A DNA stretch of 64,000 bases from Haplomitrium mnioides (GCA_049999725.1 JBNGIS010034285.1:62001-126000), one strand, 5' to 3'; positions 1 to 11,330 are shown, counted from the stretch's first letter. Notes: generated by a model not told the origin, from the sequence alone. Numbers and translations: made by a program.

Positions 1-930
1 TCTGGCGCCCTTTGAAAAATGGGGAATTGATTTCATCAGACAAATTGCACCCTCCACCCGCAGGGGCAACAAGTACATTCTGCTAGCTATGGATTATGCC
101 ACGAAATGGGTGGAAGCCAGAGCCACTCGAAAGGATGATGCCAAGGCGGTGGCTGCCTTCCTATATGAGCAGATGTTTTGTAGATTTGGGCCCCCGTTGG
201 AGCTAGTGAGTGACCAAGGTACGCACTTCATCAACTTGGTGATCAAGGACTTGACCTCAAGATACTTGGTTAAGCACCGCTGCACTACAACTTATCATCT
301 GAAGGCTAACGAGCTCACAGAGCGGGCAAACGGGATCATGGGGAAGATCCTCAGCAAACGGTGGTAGCAAACAAGGCGGATTGGGATCTCAAGCTGCTAA
401 CAGCAAACCATGCCTATAACCTGGCTTATTAGACTACCACCGGCCACTGCTCCTATTTCTTGGTCTTTGGACAACACGCTCTGGTGTCGGTGGAGTATGA
501 AGTGCCCACTAGACGACTATTGGAGAAGGAGAGGATGACAGATGATTAGAGCACGAGGGAAAGATTATATCAGTTGGAGAGCTTGGAGGAAGCTAGGGAG
601 CAAGCCCAGGAAAGGTTGGAGCATCAACAACAATTGCAAAAGCAACAACATGACAAGGGAATAAAACCAACAGACCTCTAGGAGGGGAACCTAGTTTTGT
701 TGTATGACAACACATTTGTACACTTCCTAGGGAAGCTACACACTAGATGGATGGGTCCCTTTATCTTGCAAAAATTGCATCGGAATGGGTCAGCAGAATT
801 GAAAACATTGGAGGGTCAAAAGTTCACCAATCAAGTGTATTTTGACCGCCTCAAAAGGTACGTAAACCAGGAGGAAGATGAAGGGAGACTGGGGTCAATC
901 CGAGCGGAGATCCCAAGTCAGCAGGTGTGA
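1..930 (+). pseudogene. pol: Ty3/gypsy integrase, C-terminal part of pol (copy A1)
   Basis: This is the end of a retrotransposon polyprotein whose integrase would insert the cDNA into the host genome. The window opens inside the catalytic core. The first Asp is in WGIDFI (about base 29), the second in VSDQGTHF (about 211), and the Glu in LTERAN, with 35 residues between the last two, as in a D,D35E integrase. The C-terminal GPY/F-like domain (RWMGPFIL) lies at about 748-771, followed by a conserved FDRLKRY block. A one-base loss near 350 shifts the frame (sister copies read AGCAAGACGG here). In-frame stops follow at 430, 547 and 679. The residues that remain are catalytically plausible, but the gene is dead. 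The LTR follows 164 bases downstream. Confidence 0.9.
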
Positions 931-1094
931 GTGTGTGCGTGTGTGAGTGCGTTGGGTGTGTGAGTGTTTGTGAAATTGCACTACAACAACATTTTATCTA
1001 GCCAAGCAGCGGCCATTGCGGAGGACACAACTAGCAAAGTTGATGAATGAAGAAGGGTGTTCACGGAGACGCTTCACACTTGAAGGGAGAGTTA
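931..1094 (+). other. A1 3' untranslated tail with GT-rich tract and polypurine tract
   Basis: A GT-rich run (about 925-970) follows the pol stop and recurs at the same place after pol in copies A2 and A4. The polypurine tract GAAGGGAGAG (1082-1091) sits three bases before the LTR. It would prime plus-strand DNA synthesis. Sister copies have GAAGGGGGAG. Confidence 0.7.
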
Positions 1095-2065
1095 TGTCAG
1101 CTAGTGACATGAGGCATTAGGGGAGAATTCGTGGAATTGGAGGTGGCATTGGCACCATTCCTCTCTCGTAAGTGTTAAAGTAACCAGAAAGCAGCATATC
1201 AACTCTAATCAGTGGGTACGAGCGGATCGCTTGGATCCGAGGAGTGGAATTGGGTCGAGAAGGTGAAGGAAGAGAGGTCATTATAAGAAGGGGCTCGCGG
1301 AATTCCTTCGAAGTGGAGAAGGGAGTTGTGGCAGTCATTGAAAGGGGGCCACCACTAAAATTCGACGAAAGCGGGAGAGAGCCTGCAAGTATCATCGAGA
1401 TGCAGGAATCAAGGCCCGAGCAGGGAGGAATGAAGCGCACACCAGAGGCAATCAGCAAAGAGGAGGAAGGAATGGCGACCTCGAAAGTGAGGAAGGAGTG
1501 GGGACCAAAGGTGGAGGATTCGAGACGTGGGGCGGAGATTGAAGAGTGGCAGCGGGAGGAGGGGACCCTAAACGAGGAAAGGCTGCAACACAAGCTTTCA
1601 GATGCCACACACGAGAATCTAGAAGAGAAAGGAGGGGTCCATGGCCTTTGTAAGAAGCAACTACGCCGAGGATCAGGAAACGCTCTGATCCCTCAGGCGT
1701 AAACGGGTTCTACTGAAGTTCGCAACCACTTCCTTCACGGTTCCGAAGGCCTTTGTGGAAACGTGAGGTCCTCTTAGGTGTCTAGAAGATTCCGCAGAGA
1801 CGTGGCAGATGCGGAGGTGTCCGACGGCCTTTGCAGAAATGTGGCGTCCTCAGAGATGTCTTGGAGATTCAGCGGAGATGTGGCAGGTGTGGGAGTGTCC
1901 GAGGGCATTTGCGGAAATCTGGCGTCTTTAGAGGTGTCTGGGAGATTACATGGAGATGTGACAGGCGTGCAGGCGTCCGAGATCTTCTTCAAAACCTCAG
2001 GTCAGTGTGGCGGTCCACCTCCCCTGTTGAAAACAGTGTCGAACGGCACTACCTTGGACACATGG
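1095..2065 (+). repeat. A1 3' LTR, first third only
   Basis: The segment starts TGTCAGCTAGTGACAT directly after the polypurine tract. Its start aligns with the starts of the LTRs at 18873 and 30428. It stops at 2066, where a second LTR start of the same family begins, so it is the 5' part of an LTR cut by copy A2. The rest of this LTR is not identified with certainty. The five bases before A2 (CATGG) would be the target duplication, but the A2 right end is deleted, so this cannot be tested. ORFs here are open by base composition and look non-coding. Confidence 0.75.
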
Positions 2066-5047
2066 TGTCAAGCTTGTGACATTGGGCACTAAGAAAGAAT
2101 TCATAAAATCAGAGGTGGCATTGGAACAATTTCTCTCTTGTAAGTGCTAAATAACCTCAAAAGCAACGGATTGACTCCAATAAGGGAGTACAAGTGGATT
2201 GCATAGATTTGAGGAGTTGAACGGGATCGTTTCGGAAAGGGAGAAGGAAGCTGTGGTAGCCACAAAGTGGGGGAGCACCACTAAAATTGGACGGAAGTGG
2301 AAGAGAGTCTAAGTATAATTGAGAGGCAGTAATCGAGGCCCTAGCAGGGGCCAAAAGAGAGCAAAGATCAAAGAGCGCTAATGAGTGAGGGGGATCGCAG
2401 ACAAGGAAAGGCCGCAAGGCAAGCCTTCAGATGTTGCGCACCAGAAGCAAAAATTAGGAAGAAAAAGGAGGGGCCAGGGCCTTCGTGAGCAGCGATTAGG
2501 CCAAGGATCGGAGGGCGCTTTGATCCCTCAGGCGTTAAACAGGTTCTACTGGGGTCCACGACCCCTTCCTTCAGTGTCTGCGAGTCTTTGTGAAAAAGTG
2601 GCAGACGTATGAGTGTCTGTAGGCCTTTGCGGAAATGTGGAGTCTTCGGAGGGCTCCGAGAAATACAACGGAAACATGGTGTCCTCAGGAGTGTCCAAAA
2701 AGATTGAGCAGAGACATGGCAGACGCAGGGTGTTTGCGGGCCTTAGTGGAGACGTGGCGGGCCTAGGGTGTCTGTGGGTCTTTTCAGAAACGTGGTGTCC
2801 TCAAGAGTGTCCAAGGGCTTTATCGGAGACGTAGCAGGCGCGAGAGGCCCGTGGGGTTTTGTTGAAATGTGGCCGTCGTAGGGGTGTCTGCGGTCTTCTT
2901 CGGAACCTAAGGTTAGCTTGGCGATCAAGCTTCCTTGTTGAAAATGGCGTCAGACGGCGCTCCTTCATAAACGTGGTGTCGTGACACTTCGGAGGAGCCC
3001 GTTGGATTCTTTGGAACCAAGTCAGCGCGACGCTCCACCTTCCTTGTTGAAAACGGCGCGGCCTTGGATTTGTGTCATTTCAGAGGAGCCCATTGGATCC
3101 TTCAGGTCAGAGAGAAGTCAACCACAAACGAAGGTCAGCGGGGCGGTCCACCTTCCCTGTTGAAAACAACGTTGGACGGCAGCAACTGAAGAAAGTCAAC
3201 TGCAGACACATGGCACTTCGAAGGAGTCCGAGGGATCCTTCGAACATCTTTGTCCGTTTGATTCTTCGGATTGGGATCCGTGGTCAACTACGGAACAAGA
3301 TCAATGTGCCGGTCCACCTTCCAAGTTGAATGCTGCGTTGGACGGCGACTATAGAAGAAAGTCAGCCATGGACACGTGGCACTTCGGAGGAGTTTGAGGG
3401 ATCCCTCAAACTTCCCTATCCGTTGGATTCTTCGGATTGGGATCTGTGGTCAACTACGGAACAAGGTCAATCCGCTGATCCAACTTCCAGGTTGAATGCG
3501 GCGTCGGACGATGGCAACAGAGGAAAAGCCAACAATGGGCTCTAGGTTCCATAGGATTCTTTGAAACTTTGCTCCACGGGATTCTTCGGAACTTTGCTTG
3601 GTAGGATTCTTCAGAACTCTATTCCGCGAGGTTCTTCGGACTCGGTTCCACGGGAATTTTTGGAATCTCAATTTGCGAGATTCTTCGGACTCGACCCCGT
3701 ATGACCGTTGTACTTGGAAGTATTCTACCAATAGACGAGACAGGTGTTGCCACGTCCAGGTCCGAGCCTAGCGGCAATAACTATCTTTTCAAATGAGAAA
3801 GATTCGCATGGGCGGAAGCTTGAAGGGTTTACATTGACAGGCTTAAAATTTGATCAGGTTGATGTGCAAGCAAACTAGAGATGTGTAGGCGATCTCGGGA
3901 CACGAAGAGGCAACGAGGTAAGGTAGAAAAGATTCCAAGGAGAATTTACGGGAGGGGAGTGTACTCGTGCAAGGGGCTAGTAGGGGTGGAGGTGGACTAT
4001 AGGGGTGTCGAGAATCGCTGGGTGAGGAGTTCTAGAGGCTCGGGCGATCTAGGCGAACTCATCCCTACGGGTAGACCTATAACGGAGGTGAATCGATATG
4101 GGAGATTTGAATGGGATCTTGTTTGTTGAGATATCGAGGGAGACTGCCAAGTGGGATCTTGGGGTCATCTCTACATCCTTTGTGCATGAGCATCAACCTA
4201 GAGTGCTCGGAGTGTGCTCTTGTGTAAACTTTCAAGTGGAGCTGAGAAGAGGGTAGCTGCGTTAGTGCCTTTGCACTATGGAGAAGACTTGTTCAAGGTT
4301 CAGAGGTGGAGTGAGCTGCTAGCAATCGGGAGGACTGTCTTCTAGAGGTGGAAGTGAAAGAAATCCTCTTTTGAGCGTGAGGAAGTATATTCAGGGTTTC
4401 TCGCAAGGGAAGTTGAAAAACTATCTCGAACAAGGGTATGTAAGTGGGAGATGAAAGGAAGATTGATGTGGTAAGTTGAGGAAGAAAGGAGGAGTCTACT
4501 GGAGAGGTCAATCTTGGTGGTCCTGCAAGGCCTCTGATTTTGGTGAAGTGCAATGAGTGTGTATGTTTGTATCTGTGTATGAGTATGTTAGTTAGATTTG
4601 AATTCTGTTGTATTGTGTAAGATACATTTAAGACTAGAAGTAAGTAGGAATTCTATTTGTTTAGACCTTGGGACTACCCTAAGAGGGGGAGTCAAGTCCC
4701 TTGTCATTGTTTCGTGACCCAAGGGTCATTGGATTCTACTCTTGAAGTGTATGCAAGGTGGCTGAGTCCAGATTTGGGACCCCTGAATTACATTGAAGAT
4801 TACTGCAGAGATACTTGGGTTTATGTGCATCTGTACTTTGACATTGTGGGTGAATGAGCAGATTGCCTGCTGATGTGAATGTTGAGGTGAGGAAAGGGCT
4901 TGGATGGTAAAGAGAGATCCCTTACAACCTCAAAGTGATAACTGAATAGGGGCCATTTCACAAAAGAACCTTATTCCCTTGTTTTTGTCCTCCCTTGCCT
5001 TCCAAGTGGCACTTGTGAAGGTTAAGGCCTGAAGGAAGAGAGTGACA
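2066..5047 (+). repeat. A2 5' LTR (about 2.98 kb)
   Basis: The LTR starts TGTCAAGCTTGTGACA and ends GAGAGTGACA, giving 5-bp terminal inverted repeats TGTCA/TGACA. Inside, in order, are a purine-rich leader (2090-2540), repeated blocks with ACGTGGC-like cores (2600-2850), roughly 120-bp repeat units carrying TTGAAAA(C/T)GGCGT (2930-3400), a 24- to 26-bp periodic array rich in GATTCTTCGGAACT (about 3540-3700), then a less repetitive end. Positions 4610-5047 align with the LTR ends at 33060-33495 and 60380-60763. No coding gene is visible. Confidence 0.8.
3371..3380 (+). promoter_or_regulatory. G-box/ABRE-like motif GACACGTGGC in LTR
   Basis: This is a perfect CACGTG palindrome in ABRE context, followed by ACTTCGGAGGAG. 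The same decamer recurs in other LTR copies at 19833, 19949, 20115 and 31317, with AACACGTGGC at 47264. In plants this core is bound by bZIP and bHLH factors; its activity here is inferred only. Confidence 0.4.
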
Positions 5048-5075
5048 TAAATGTTTTGCGCTAGAAGTAGGGCAG
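5048..5075 (+). other. Primer binding site of A2 (degenerate)
   Basis: The bases after the LTR read TTGCGCTAG (5056-5064), against TGGCGCTAG in copies A5 and A6. This is the expected place for tRNA-primed minus-strand synthesis. I do not name the tRNA. Confidence 0.6.
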
Positions 5076-5141
5076 AGGGTTTGCGGAAACCTGAGACCAA
5101 CCCGAGGCCAAGATATCACTTTGTGCACCAAGGATCCACAG

Positions 5142-6698
5142 TCAAATTATGAAGGAGAATTTCGAGAAACAGAGCAACTGGTTGTGAGTCTGTTGAAGAA
5201 GTGTGAAAGAAGGAATCAACTTGTCAGTGGAATTGTCCTTGCCCAATGTTGGGATGGAAAACCTTGTGCCTCTATCTAGATTGAGGGGCAGATTTAAATA
5301 AAGATCCTTCAAAGGGCATCCAAAGGACAACCTCGATGCCTTGTTGGATGATCTAGAGAACACCATGGTAGCTAATTGAAAAAGCCATGTAAAATACAGA
5401 ATTTTGCCAACGGTTTTGAAGGGAGAGGCCCAACCATGGTACAAGGATTTTCTCGACAACGTCAAATGGAACTGGGGTGCCTTCAAATTTGCCTTCATTG
5501 CGGAGTTCAGAGGAATCGGGGAGGAAACAAAGGCGCTGATCAAAATGGGTCAGCTAAGGATGAAGAAGAAAGAGTCCGTCAGGAAATTCCTCCAGAGGTT
5601 TAAGACGGTGACCCAAAAGTTGAATCCCCCTCCTGGTAGCCTTGCCCAGGGGAATCGGGACTTGGGTGAGGCAAACAGATCCACAAATACAAGAGGAGAC
5701 GGTCAATGTAGCATGTTCCCATCTAAAGGTTACAATCACGAGCTCCTGTAGAAAGGCCAGTGCAAAGTATGAGTGCGATGACTCTTTAGACACTTTGGAT
5801 AGAGGAGAGGAGACGGATAAAACTTCCGCGGCCTCCTTGAAAAGCGAGAGCAACTCGGACACCAGTAGCTCAGAGGAGGACCGGTCATCTCGGAAGAAGA
5901 ATAAACGGAAGGATCCGAAGAAGAAAAAACAGACCAAGGAGAGAGAAGTGCATCAACGCAAGATGGCTAGCAAAGGAAAATACCAAAGAAGTGAACCCGA
6001 ACCCCAGACAAGCAAGAAGGCAGGGGGAGGGATCAAATTTACGAGCTGAGCGCCAAAATGGAGGCGATGAATATCCTCCTGGCAAGAATCAAATCCGAAG
6101 GTCGGCTGCTACCAACCAGACAAGTCGAAGTGTGGTGTGTGAGATGCAACAAGCCTTGCCACTCCTCTTAGGAATGCTTGACAAAAAATAATACGGTACA
6201 CTAAGTGAGGGAGGAACCACCGGAGTATGTGAGAGAGGAAGTGGGGTATGTGATGGAAGAGGCCCCTAAGACAGTATATCAGATCAATAGGGGGCCTCGC
6301 ACCATGGTGAGCAGGCCTCCAAGGGGAGCGGAGGGTCAAAAAACCAGTGGGCTGCCAATCGGCTACCCCGGACACCAATCATGGTATGCTGGAATTGTGG
6401 CCAGCTTGACCATATTTCCTCTAGCTGTCTGAAGCCACAAAAGAGTAGTTACGGCCAACTGCCCATCTTATGCTTCCAATACAAGAAGGAGGGGCACGTG
6501 GTGGTCAATTGCCCACTTAGCCAAAGGCCCGATGCATCCCTCGGCCCAAGCGCAAATCCCCCTCCCTATGCAATTTTCCATCTCATAGCCTTGGAGAAGG
6601 AGGAGGAAGCAGAATTGCCCGGATGGGAGACACCCACTCTTGAAGATTGCTTCCGAGTGGTGACCCAAGCGGAGGCGAAGGCCAAGAAGAAGAGTTAG
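5142..6698 (+). pseudogene. gag: Gag polyprotein of A2, frameshifted
   Basis: Gag would form the virus-like particle and bind RNA. Recognisable parts are a Retrotrans_gag-like capsid block at about 5404-5620 (KGEAQPWYKDFLDNVKW, then FRGIGEETKALIKMGQLRM), an acidic Ser/Asp/Glu-rich stretch at 5760-5890, a Lys-rich stretch at 5890-5990, and three zinc knuckles. The first knuckle (about 6130-6180) is damaged. The second is CWNCGQLDHISSSC (6387-6428), and the third is FQYKKEGHVVVNC, with its second Cys changed to Tyr. The reading moves between frames at about 5640, 6040 and 6400, and there are stops (for example near 5749). Start codon not assignable. Confidence 0.85.
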
Positions 6699-7254
6699 AG
6701 GAAAAGCGAGTTGAAAGCCAAGAAGGGGGCGGCCCAAGCAACCTCGTCACGGAGTGACTCAAATTATTAGAGGGATAATCCGAAGTGGTTGTATCCTAAA
6801 CAACAAGACCATGTGAGGAAGCAATTGGAACCTCTGGAAGCCTGGGAAGAGGAGTAGGCTGCGATGAAGACCATGAAGGAGGTGTGCAAGTAGTAGAGAG
6901 AGATCAAGGAAGTAGGGGCAAAGATCACAGCCCTAGAAGGTGGAGCGAAACCTGTTGCATACATGATTTAGGTAGATGTGAGGGACTGCTTTGCTATGGT
7001 TACAGTGGGCCAATTGATCAAGGACAATGCGCTATACAAAAGGCACTTCCGAGAATTGTTAATGGGAGCCAAGAGGAGGAGAAGGTTGGCATGAGTAAGA
7101 GCTCCAACAAATCTGCAACTAGTGTTAAAGGACAAATAGGCCCCTTAGATCGACATTCAGATCGTAGAGTGCACACTGTTGTTGGTGCCTGTAGACACAG
7201 GGGAAGGGGTGAACATCATGGTGGAGGAGACCGCCCACAAGTTGGGATTCACCA
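6699..7254 (+). pseudogene. pol: Gag-protease linker and protease start of A2
   Basis: A charged, Lys/Glu-rich linker (KAKKKS, PKW, HVRKQLE) is followed by the aspartic protease. The catalytic triplet reads VDTGEGVNIM at about 7190-7219, with Asp codon 7193-7195. Other copies have DGG (A4, A6, C) or a mutated DRE (A3) at this site. Several stops are present: TAG at 6696, and TAGTAG near 6890 where A4 has CAGCAG. The reading is cut at 7254 by element B and resumes at 15193. Confidence 0.8.
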
Positions 7255-8099
7255 TGTCATGTTGTGGGTCGACTACTGCTTGAACCTACCGAGTATTTAT
7301 CTATGAAAAAGGAGTATGTAAGTGAAATTTATGAAGTACATATTGATCTTGTGAGGAACAAGACCTGCCAAGGAGATGTGGGAAGATTACATGGTCATTA
7401 GAGGAAAAATGGGTTTTTCGGTTTTTCAGCAAAATCAGTAAAGAGTAAACTGCGTTCTTATTAGATGAGGATTAGAGCTAGAATTTCATAGGCATAATAT
7501 TTATGTTAAATTTAGTTAGTATCAATTTACAAAAGTGAAAAATCTATTGTAAACCAAGAGTTATAACTGGTCAAACATCAAGTATGACTCGACCGACAAA
7601 GTTAAAACAGAGAGTTTACGGATAAAATGAAAATATTGTTTTATAGGTAGAAAGCTTGTTTTATAAGCTTTCCAAAAAGATATAATACATGCAATTTGGA
7701 CCAATATCAAGGATTTTAGATGGATTCTTCTAGAAGCACTAAAAAGGAGAAAAGTCAAGAAAAGCTACTTTAATCTTTGACTTACTCTTTGAGTGAATCT
7801 CAAAATATGAAAGTAGCTTTTGTATTAGGTACAAATTAAAAGGAATCAGCTGACTAGGTTAGATGCTTGGTCAAGAAAAACTCCAAATGAGAAGCTTCTT
7901 CTTGAAAAAGTAAGAAAAGTTAAAGTTACTTTAGAACTATTTTTGAGAAAAGTTCCAAATAAGAAGCTTCTTGAGAAAAAGGCAAAGATACTTTAGTAGA
8001 TATTCTAGGAGATACTTTTGAAATTAAAAATTAAAAGGCTAGCTTTTAACTAGGGTAAAAGCATCTCCAAGTTTTACTAATAGTAATTAGTTAGACTAG

Positions 8100-8106
8100 T
8101 ATATAA
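8100..8106 (+). promoter_or_regulatory. TATA-like box TATATAA in B LTR
   Basis: TATATAAGGAGGGAGAAGAG lies mid-LTR, where a U3/R promoter is expected. The 3' LTR lacks this segment. Position and motif are the only evidence. Confidence 0.4.
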
Positions 8107-8304
8107 GGAGGGAGAAGAGAGAGCAAAGGGGATCTAGTTTTCATTTTGAGCTTGGAGAGGCTTGAGCTTTGACTTCATTAGGCGAGTTCATTCTTGGAGA
8201 ACTATTGGGGAAGCGCTTAGAAGAGCTCTTGGAAGAGCTACTAAGAAGACTCATTGGAGGAGGACAATCACTTGAGGACTTTCCAATCAAGCAACGAGTT
8301 TTGA

Positions 8305-8570
8305 ATGTCAAGTGAAGACGTGATGGGAAAGTGGCTACGAATTTCTGAAATTGTGAGAAGAATAGACAATGTACCACCACCACGCAACAACAACGAATTG
8401 AACCGTTTTATCAACTTGATGAAATACTACTTATTCTTGCTAAATGACTTTGCCTCTTTGGTTGCACCATTGTATCAACGTTTGTACTCTTCAACGGACT
8501 AGATATGGATCGTGGAGCATGAACGATCATTCCATCGCATCAAGAAGAGAGTTCTAAACGACTTCAACGG
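8305..8570 (+). pseudogene. Fragment resembling the RT/RNase H connection of another Ty3/gypsy lineage
   Basis: The open stretch 8305-8502, continuing past a TAG to about 8570, reads VPPPRNNNELNRFINLMKYY, then LVAPLYQRLY, then HERSFHRIKKRVL. This fits the block after the RT palm in Ty3/gypsy polymerases (a P-P-x-N-x-x-E-L-x-x-F sequence, YY, then P-L-Y and a Phe-x-x-[IL]-K helix). It is not the B element's own version, which lies at about 12700-12920 and reads differently (TEVHRFLGACVFYH). The wording is closer to lineages I associate with animals than with plants, but that is from memory. It sits inside the LTR, upstream of gag. Confidence 0.45.
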
Positions 8571-8996
8571 GTGACTAAGGAATGGCTATCGTAGTACAAG
8601 TATTTATAGTGGCTAAGATCCATATGCATCAACAGTTGGTTGAGCAATTTGGAGTGGAAAGAATGGAGAAAATTTTGGTAGATCCTAACCCATTTGTGTT
8701 TTCTATTCTAATTCAAGAAATTTGCGAGGTCTATATTTTTGTATTGTGGTAGGTGTGGTGGAAAGACAAACTCAAATGAAGGAATATTGTCAATTCACAA
8801 AAACTTGGAACAATTCCAGTCTTTTATAGCAAAGAGGATGAGATCGCAACAGTATATTGGAGAGATTTCAAACATGTTGGTGCTTGCAAAAGGATCAAAT
8901 CCAACAATTTCTCTGCATCCAATGTGTTGATGTGTGTTTACTTGCTACAGCCAGATACTCTGTGTATTCCCAAAGAAGAAAATGTGTACTACGACA

Positions 8997-9016
8997 GTTG
9001 GTGAATCTGACATGAA
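8997..9016 (+). other. Primer binding site of B
   Basis: TGGTGAATCTGACATGAA starts two bases after the LTR. D has a similar TGGTGAGCTTGACGTGAA at 51965. The tRNA is not assigned. Confidence 0.55.
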
Positions 9017-9047
9017 ACTTCTGAGGTAGCACAAGTGAGCATTCATC

Positions 9048-10835
9048 ATGGATGGTTCAGGGTCTTCTCACTCTTTAGGTATGCGAATTGATCCAGCGAT
9101 GGCTCAAATGTTTCAAGCTTTTGCTTTCTNNNNNNNNNNNNNNNNNNNNNNNNNNNNNNNNNNNNNNNNNNNNNNNNNNNNNNNNNNNNNNNNNNNNNNN
9201 NNNNNNNNNNNNNNNNNNNNNNNNNNNNNNNNNNNNNNNNNNNNNNNNNNNNNNNNNNNNNNNNNNNNNNNNNNNNNNNNNNNNNNNNNNNNNNNNNNNN
9301 NNNNNNNNNNNNNNNNNNNNNNNNNNNNNNNNNNNNNNNNNNNNNNNNNNNNNNNNNNNNNNNNNNNNNNNNNNNNNNNNNNNNNNNNNNNNNNNNNNNN
9401 NNNNNNNNNNNNNNNNNNNNNNNNNNNNNNNNNNNNNNNNNNNNNNNNNNNNNNNNNNNNNNNNNNNNNNNNNNNNNNNNNNNNNNNNNNNNNNNNNNNN
9501 NNNNNNNNNNNNNNNNNNNNNNNNNNNNNCTAATAAGGTAGAGCTCTTTTTACAATCATCAATTGGAAGTTTGCAAGTAGAGCTGAAGGTGTTACTTGAA
9601 GATAGAATAGAGGAAAATAGGCTGACTTCAGATTGGAAGAAAGTATGTGAAGTGGTTAGCGTATTAACAAAAAGGGAGCTAAGAAGAGGCAAGGTAGTGG
9701 CTCGACCTAAAACTAGGCCGTTGCCATGCATTTTACCATGAAAACAACAAGTCATTAATTCAACTGGTGCAACACCAAATGCAACAATTCCAAAGCCTTT
9801 GATCACTCCACAAAAGAATTCGATAGAGAAACTAGTCAAAGGGATAAATGATCTGAAAATTCAGATTGCCAAATTGGAAGAAGCCAAATGTGTGACAGAA
9901 AATTGGTTAACAACAAGACTAGGGTTTGTGCAGCGATGTATTTGGTGTGATAACACCGATCATTCAAGAAAAGTGTGCGATGACTTTGGTATGAACTAAG
10001 TACAGGAGTATTGTGTTTGATAGAGGGAAAAATTACTCTCAAAGAGAGTAATGAGATCCTAAGGACCAACTTTGGGAAAGGAGGAATGAAAAAGTTTTTG
10101 GAAGAGTTACTGGCTAAAACTACAGCAACAACAATGGAAGCCTCATCATATGTAGTCGGGGTGGATGCTGGTTTTGGCCCACATGAGCAAACAAGAGCTA
10201 TATGGAGTAGAGCTATAGACACTGGTGAATGGTAAGACTTCACGACAGGAAAATTTGAGAACAACAGTGGTAATACGAAATGCTACTAGTTGGGAGGATC
10301 CAGTGGACACAATGTCCATCCATGCATATATTGCACAAAGCCACCATGAGGTATTATTGGAAGAGAAAATAAAGAGAGATGAAGTTGGTTCCTCTGAGGA
10401 AAGATCAAAAAGACAACTACGAGGAGAGAAAACACAGCCATCACAATTGACTTGTGAAGAAGTTATGGAGGAGGTTGTAATCGAGAAAGTGAGGGGCAAG
10501 ACCAAGGAAAAGGAGCGCAAATAGCCTACAAGTTGCAATCTGATATAGAAGTAGCTACAGATCTCAAGAGGGTTCTAGAAGAGAAGGTGTTAAATGCCAA
10601 GGTGGAATTCACCTTACGAGAGATTCTTGGTATTGCCAAGAAAGAGTTACATGATGTGATCATTGATACCATCAAGAGAAAGAGGCAGCTTATTACAGAA
10701 GTTGCAGTGTCGCATGCAATGGATACAAGAGTGACAAAAGACAAGAAAGAAGCATTGGTAAACTGTTGCTCAAATTTCAGAATCGACAAAAATATGGATG
10801 AAAAGGTTGCTAGCCATTATGCCATTAATCATTAG
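9048..10835 (+). pseudogene. gag: Gag of B, interrupted by an assembly gap
   Basis: The reading begins at ATG 9048 (MDGSGSSHSLGMRIDPAMAQ), 51 bases after the LTR. The 400-base N run removes most of the capsid. After the gap, NKVELFLQSSIGSLQ to LTSDWKKVCEVVSVLTKRE matches D at 52541-52680. A CX2CX4HX4C zinc knuckle, CIWCDNTDHSRKVC, lies at 9937-9978. Downstream segments (10225-10524, 10533-10835) are Lys/Glu-rich and match D at 53280-53800, so they are a gag-protease linker. The frame changes at about 9740, 10000 and 10230 show that the gene is broken. I do not recognise a separate function for the linker. Confidence 0.75.
9130..9529. other. Assembly gap (400 N)
   Basis: Run of N. The homologous interval in element D (52112-52540) is about 430 bases, so the gap size is realistic and simply hides the capsid part of B gag. 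Confidence 0.99.
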
Positions 10836-11330
10836 GCTAGAGCAACTACAGAGACTTTGATCAAAATAGGTGACCTTTCAGATCCTGTTATGGCACTGAT
10901 TAACTATGGTTCAGAAGTTAACATCATGTCAAAAGAGATCTATAATCGTGGGAAGTGGCCGATCGACGTAGAGCATGGTTGGATGATATAAGGTGCTAGT
11001 AATTCAAATGGAAAATTATATGGAGCTTGACCTTATGTGATGGTGAAGATTGGGGATGTGGTTGTTACTAAGAATCCATTTGTGCAAGAGGAGACTTCTT
11101 ACCCAATCATTTTGGGGCAGCCATTTATCATAGTTGTCCGAATGGAGACAAAGGTCTTAGGTAATGGCTCATCATATGCATGAATAAGGAGTAAGGATGG
11201 GAAGAAGATAGTTCAGTTCATAAATGTCCCAGCCAACCACAAAAGAAATAAGGACACCTTGAGAAATTACGCGCTACCGAACGTAAAAGAAGAATTTACT
11301 GATTTTTTATCAGTACCACTATATAGCAGG
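10836..11330 (+). pseudogene. pol: Aspartic protease of B
   Basis: The retropepsin-like region reads DPVMALINYGSEVNIMS at about 10878-10928. The catalytic Asp is Asn here (INYGSE), while D has IDHGSE. Further conserved parts are WPIDVEHGWMI, a turn with GASNSNGKLYG, and YPIILGQPFI, the typical ILG flap/loop region. Stops occur at about 10988, 11030 and 11180. It would have cleaved Gag-Pol; the lost Asp and the stops make it inactive. Confidence 0.75.

Larger units (their letters stand above)
7255..8996 (+). repeat. B 5' LTR (1742 bp)
   Basis: The LTR starts TGTCATGTTGTGGGTC and ends TACTACGACA. It matches the 3' LTR over its first ~620 and last ~355 bases. The central ~765 bases (about 7878-8641) are absent from the 3' LTR. 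That central part holds a TATA-like box (8100) and a pol-like fragment (8305-8570). AT-rich runs at 7430-8100 resemble a U3 region. A short ORF at 8739-8930 recurs in the 3' LTR simply because the LTR is duplicated. Confidence 0.85.

Noticed and set aside
1117-1702. Overlapping long ORFs on both strands in the LTR leader (152 and 163 codons)
   Set aside because: The leader is purine-rich and poor in stops. Other LTR copies break both frames, and neither encodes a recognisable domain.
3540-3700. Heat-shock elements in the GATTCTTCGGAAC array
   Set aside because: The TTC and GAA triplets are spaced by one base (TTCGGAA), not the two-base spacing of the nGAAnnTTCn pattern.
8739-8930. Small ORF repeated at 14935-15174
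   Set aside because: It is repeated because the B LTR is repeated; no family match. Kept only as part of the LTR description.
9048-9839. Long ORFs across the N run
   Set aside because: The N bases translate as X, so the apparent open frames are artefacts of the gap.
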